16,203 nucleotides of DNA from JACMMS01 sp043758775. Lineage in GTDB: Bacteria > Pseudomonadota > Gammaproteobacteria > Burkholderiales > Methylophilaceae. Of the stretch, positions 14,037-16,203 are shown piece after piece; position 1 is the stretch's first letter, and every line of letters starts with the position of its first letter. The position numbers and the translations under genes are program-made. The notes beneath the pieces are model-generated. The model saw nothing but the letters and a program-made list of their open reading frames with translations, was not told where the DNA came from and did not search any database. Where the stretch lies: NCBI GenBank assembly GCA_043758775.1, contig JAYVMU010000001.1, positions 1 through 16,203 of the forward strand, in the 5' to 3' direction.

Positions 14037-15446
14037 ATGACGACAGCAAGTTTTGACACACTCGGCTTAGCGCCACAAATTTTAAAAGCGCTAAGCGAGT
14101 TTGGTTACACCACACCCACACCAATTCAAGCGCAAGCGATTCCGCTGGTATTAGAGGGGCGTGATTTAATGGCAGGCGCGCAAACTGGTACAGGTAAAAC
14201 TGCGGCTTTTGCATTGCCTTTATTACAAAAATTGTTGCCGTTAGCAAGTAGCAGCACGTCCCCGGCTAAACATCCAGTCCGCGCGCTTATTCTCACACCT
14301 ACCCGTGAGTTGGCGATTCAAGTAGAAGAAAGCGTAAAAGTCTATGCCAAACATACGGCTTTGCGCTCACTAGTGGTGTTTGGTGGCGTAGATATTAAAA
14401 CCCAAACTCCGCACCTGAAAACAGGTGTTGAGATATTGGTGGCAACACCAGGCCGCTTGTTAGACCACATAGAACAAAAGACGTTAAATCTAAGCCAAGT
14501 ACAAATGTTGGTGCTAGATGAAGCCGACAGAATGCTGGATATGGGCTTCATGCCTGATTTGAAGCGTATTTTGGCATTACTGCCAAAACAACGGCAGAAT
14601 CTGATGTTCTCTGCCACCTTTTCAAATGAAATCAAGAAGCTATCTGATGACTTTTTAACCAATCCAACACTGATTGAAGTTGCACGCAGCAACGCCGCTG
14701 CTGAAAATGTAACGCAAAAAGTTTATCACATCGCACAAGCCGATAAACAAGCTTTACTCATACAAATCCTTAAAAATACAGACAGTGCGACTAATGTCAG
14801 CCAAGTCATTATTTTTACTAAAACCAAACTTACCGCCAGCCGTTTAAGCCGCGCCTTGGAGCGCGAAGGCATTGCCGCAGATGCGATTCATGGTGATAAG
14901 AGCCAGCAGGAGCGCATGGCGGCACTGGATGCTTTTAAAGCGGGTAAAGTGACTACGCTAGTTGCAACCGATGTTGCTGCGCGTGGCCTGGACATTGACC
15001 AGTTGCCGATGGTGATTAACTACGAAATACCTAGCGCCCCAGAAGACTACGTGCACCGTATAGGCCGTACAGGCCGCGCGGGAGCATCTGGCGCTGCGAT
15101 TTCATTCGTCTCGCCCGAAGAGGAAAAGTATTTAGTCGAGATTGAAAAACTCATCAAACACGCAATTCCTAAAGTGGAAGCCGTGATTGAGAAATCAAGT
15201 AATAGCTATAAAAATGAGTCTAAAAGTACTAGAGAAAAAAGTCCTCGTGTTCATCGTACTGAAACTGCTAAGCAACATGATGGCAGCGTAAGAGCGCCAC
15301 GTCAAAAACCAGCCCACGACCCTTGGTTTGATAAACCTTACGAGCCTTCAAGCACCGTCATCAGCCCAGCCAATCCGACACGCTTAATGAGTAAATCAAA
15401 AACACCAGTGGCTGTGTTACTTGGTGGTTTTAAAAAAGTCAATTAA
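14037..15446 (+). CDS. rhlE: ATP-dependent DEAD-box RNA helicase RhlE
   Basis: Second helicase of the operon, 469 residues, close to the usual RhlE length. The core motifs are intact: Q motif GYTTPTPIQAQAIP (23-36), AQTGTGKT (48-55), PTREL (88-92), TPGR (137-140), DEAD (161-164), SAT (192-194), VIIFTKTK (257-264), ATDVAARGLD (310-319) and HRIGRTGRAG (340-349). The tail of about 85 residues is basic and Ser-rich, and ends with the RhlE-style pattern DPWFDKPYEP...VAVLLGG. RhlE acts on structured RNA in ribosome maturation and RNA decay. Its core parallels the upstream helicase motif for motif, but the tails are unrelated, pointing to an old duplication with tail divergence. ATG 14037 has AAGAG (14022-14026) about 10 bp upstream. 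A terminator follows. Confidence 0.93.
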   Translation: MTTASFDTLGLAPQILKALSEFGYTTPTPIQAQAIPLVLEGRDLMAGAQTGTGKTAAFALPLLQKLLPLASSSTSPAKHPVRALILTPTRELAIQVEESVKVYAKHTALRSLVVFGGVDIKTQTPHLKTGVEILVATPGRLLDHIEQKTLNLSQVQMLVLDEADRMLDMGFMPDLKRILALLPKQRQNLMFSATFSNEIKKLSDDFLTNPTLIEVARSNAAAENVTQKVYHIAQADKQALLIQILKNTDSATNVSQVIIFTKTKLTASRLSRALEREGIAADAIHGDKSQQERMAALDAFKAGKVTTLVATDVAARGLDIDQLPMVINYEIPSAPEDYVHRIGRTGRAGASGAAISFVSPEEEKYLVEIEKLIKHAIPKVEAVIEKSSNSYKNESKSTREKSPRVHRTETAKQHDGSVRAPRQKPAHDPWFDKPYEPSSTVISPANPTRLMSKSKTPVAVLLGGFKKVN

Positions 15447-15470
15447 GTAACTCACTCGCTGTATAAAACA

Positions 15471-15498
15471 AAAAAGCACAATGCATTGTGCTTTTTTT
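15471..15498. terminator. Bidirectional intrinsic terminator between rhlE and the truncated haemoglobin gene
   Basis: A-run and GCACAA pair with TTGTGC and a T-run around a TGCA loop, giving an 11-bp stem, with T7 on the plus strand and an A/T run usable on the minus strand. It lies between the rhlE stop (15446) and the convergent haemoglobin stop (15525). Confidence 0.92.
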
Positions 15499-15524
15499 AT
15501 AGCGCTTGAACGCTAAGTAAATTC

Positions 15525-15944
15525 TTACTGATTACGCATAAAATCAGCGACTTCATGCAATTGCGCCGCTAAATTAGTCATCAGCTTCTCATCAAACTGC
15601 AATGCATGCATCGCACTAATCATGCAATACATCCATTGGTCACGCGCAGACTCATCTATGGTAAAAGGCATGTGCTTGGCCCTTAAAAAGGGATGCCCAT
15701 AGCGCTCAATGTACAACTGCGGCCCGCCTGTCCAGCCCGTTAGAAACATGAACAGCTTTTCGCGTGAACTGGTTAAGTCCGCAGGATGCATAGCACGGAT
15801 ACCAGCCGCTTTTACGTCTGCATCCATGATGTCATAGAATTTTTCTACTAACTGACGAATATTAACAGTGCCACCATTTTCGCCACCAAGCAACATATAA
15901 AAAGTAGATTTATTACTACCAGCTTCTTCAACTTTATTTAACAT
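15525..15944 (-). CDS. Group II truncated haemoglobin (TrHb2/TrHbO-like)
   Basis: Small haem protein that binds O2 or NO; proposed roles of the family are NO or peroxide detoxification and oxygen handling. The 139 residues fit the family. Visible marks are Tyr 37 in the FY pair (expected B10), AMHP (51-54, His at the likely CD1 position), the GWTGGPQLY block (70-78), HPFLRAKHMPF (84-94) with His 91 as the expected proximal haem ligand, and Trp 104 (G8) diagnostic of group II. No signal peptide is seen, so it is probably cytosolic. The ATG at 15944 is preceded by AGGTGG (15954-15959), which overlaps the stop codon of upstream purT. The two genes are only 13 bp apart, so translational coupling is likely. 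Confidence 0.93.
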   Translation of the reverse strand: MLNKVEEAGSNKSTFYMLLGGENGGTVNIRQLVEKFYDIMDADVKAAGIRAMHPADLTSSREKLFMFLTGWTGGPQLYIERYGHPFLRAKHMPFTIDESARDQWMYCMISAMHALQFDEKLMTNLAAQLHEVADFMRNQ

Positions 15945-15953
15945 AAACTTGCC

Positions 15954-15959
15954 CCACCT
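15954..15959 (-). promoter_or_regulatory. Ribosome-binding site overlapping the purT stop codon
   Basis: Read on the minus strand, AGGTGG (one mismatch from AGGAGG) lies 9 nt before the haemoglobin ATG and shares two bases with the purT TAG at 15958-15960. It supports both the chosen start and coupling to purT translation. Confidence 0.6.
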
Positions 15960-16203
15960 AAGCTGCGGATGGTTTAACTAAACTAGCGGCTAATTTGGCT
16001 CGGCTACGTGCTTCGTCTGTATCCTTACCAGTCGCCAGAACAACACCCATGCGACGGCGCTTATATGATTCAGGTTTGCCAAATAAACGAATATCAGCAC
16101 CAGGCACGCTCAACGCTTTATCAATGCCGGAAAACACTAAGCTGTTACTTTCAATACCGCCATAAATCACAGCACTGGCTGCTGGCTTAGCTAATACAAC
16201 ATC
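15958..16203 (-). CDS. purT: Formate-dependent phosphoribosylglycinamide formyltransferase PurT, C-terminal part
   Basis: Only the last 81 codons lie in the window; the gene enters from the right edge. PurT is an ATP-grasp enzyme that makes formyl-GAR from GAR, formate and ATP in purine synthesis, avoiding formyl-tetrahydrofolate. The fragment carries the family's C-terminal signatures: LAKPAASAVIYGG near its start (E. coli has GPAASAVI), then VPGADIRLFGKPES with RRRMGVVLATG, and a final Ala-rich helix. It stops with TAG at 15958-15960. Using free formate as the donor fits a C1-metabolising bacterium, though PurT is widespread. The truncated haemoglobin gene follows 13 bp downstream and is probably cotranscribed. 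Confidence 0.93.
   Translation of the reverse strand, partial: DVVLAKPAASAVIYGGIESNSLVFSGIDKALSVPGADIRLFGKPESYKRRRMGVVLATGKDTDEARSRAKLAASLVKPSAA

Noticed and set aside
13390..14037. A 215-codon open frame overlapping the helicase tail in another plus frame (Val/His/Met-rich)
   Set aside because: Its composition is what repeated CGT, GGT and GCA codons give when shifted by one base. It has no ribosome site of its own or recognisable domain, and the helicase frame clearly codes.
1..16203. CRISPR arrays, IS elements, phage genes, tRNA or rRNA genes
   Set aside because: Nothing resembling spaced repeats, transposases, integrases, attachment sites or structural RNAs was seen.

Overview
This is a chromosomal core-genome stretch from an AT-leaning proteobacterium. 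By eye GC is in the low 40s percent, but I did not count it. The best guess is a betaproteobacterial methylotroph of the Methylophilaceae (Methylotenera-like). That rests on the protein flavour: a short Gre paralogue starting MSRAFTKE, an RhlE ending in a DPWFDKPYEP...VAVLLGG tail, and purT next to a group II truncated haemoglobin. The placement is inference. I see no phage, IS element, CRISPR array, tRNA or rRNA.

Positions 1-4453 hold five closely spaced plus-strand genes: a shortened Gre-type transcription factor, an MhqN/YodC-like nitroreductase, the ABC-F ATPase YbiT, a YaeQ-family protein and the 23S rRNA m6A1618 methyltransferase RlmF. After a 125-bp gap comes a 1796-residue membrane-anchored c-di-GMP enzyme (4579-9969). 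It has four predicted membrane segments, an extracytoplasmic sensor region, six PAS-like units, one GAF-like unit, then GGDEF and EAL domains whose recognisable catalytic motifs are all intact.

A palindromic terminator (9991-10017) separates it from the convergent minus-strand gene typA. The divergent region between typA and the next gene (11849-12242) is the longest non-coding stretch. It carries a consensus-like sigma70 promoter (11919-11946) and an inferred leader of about 290 nt ahead of a DEAD-box helicase that starts at TTG with a good Shine-Dalgarno. A second, paralogous DEAD-box helicase (rhlE) follows 24 bp later. The first helicase has a tail of about 210 residues rich in Arg, Gly and Ser.

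A second palindromic terminator (15471-15498) ends this unit. On the minus strand, running in from the right edge, are the end of purT and a group II truncated haemoglobin gene whose ribosome-binding site abuts the purT stop codon.

Much of the window concerns RNA and the ribosome (YbiT, RlmF, TypA, two DEAD-box helicases, a Gre-like factor). I found no clear novel multi-gene defence or mobile system. The best leads are the helicase leader RNA, the Gre paralogue with a shortened coiled coil, and the very large c-di-GMP sensor.
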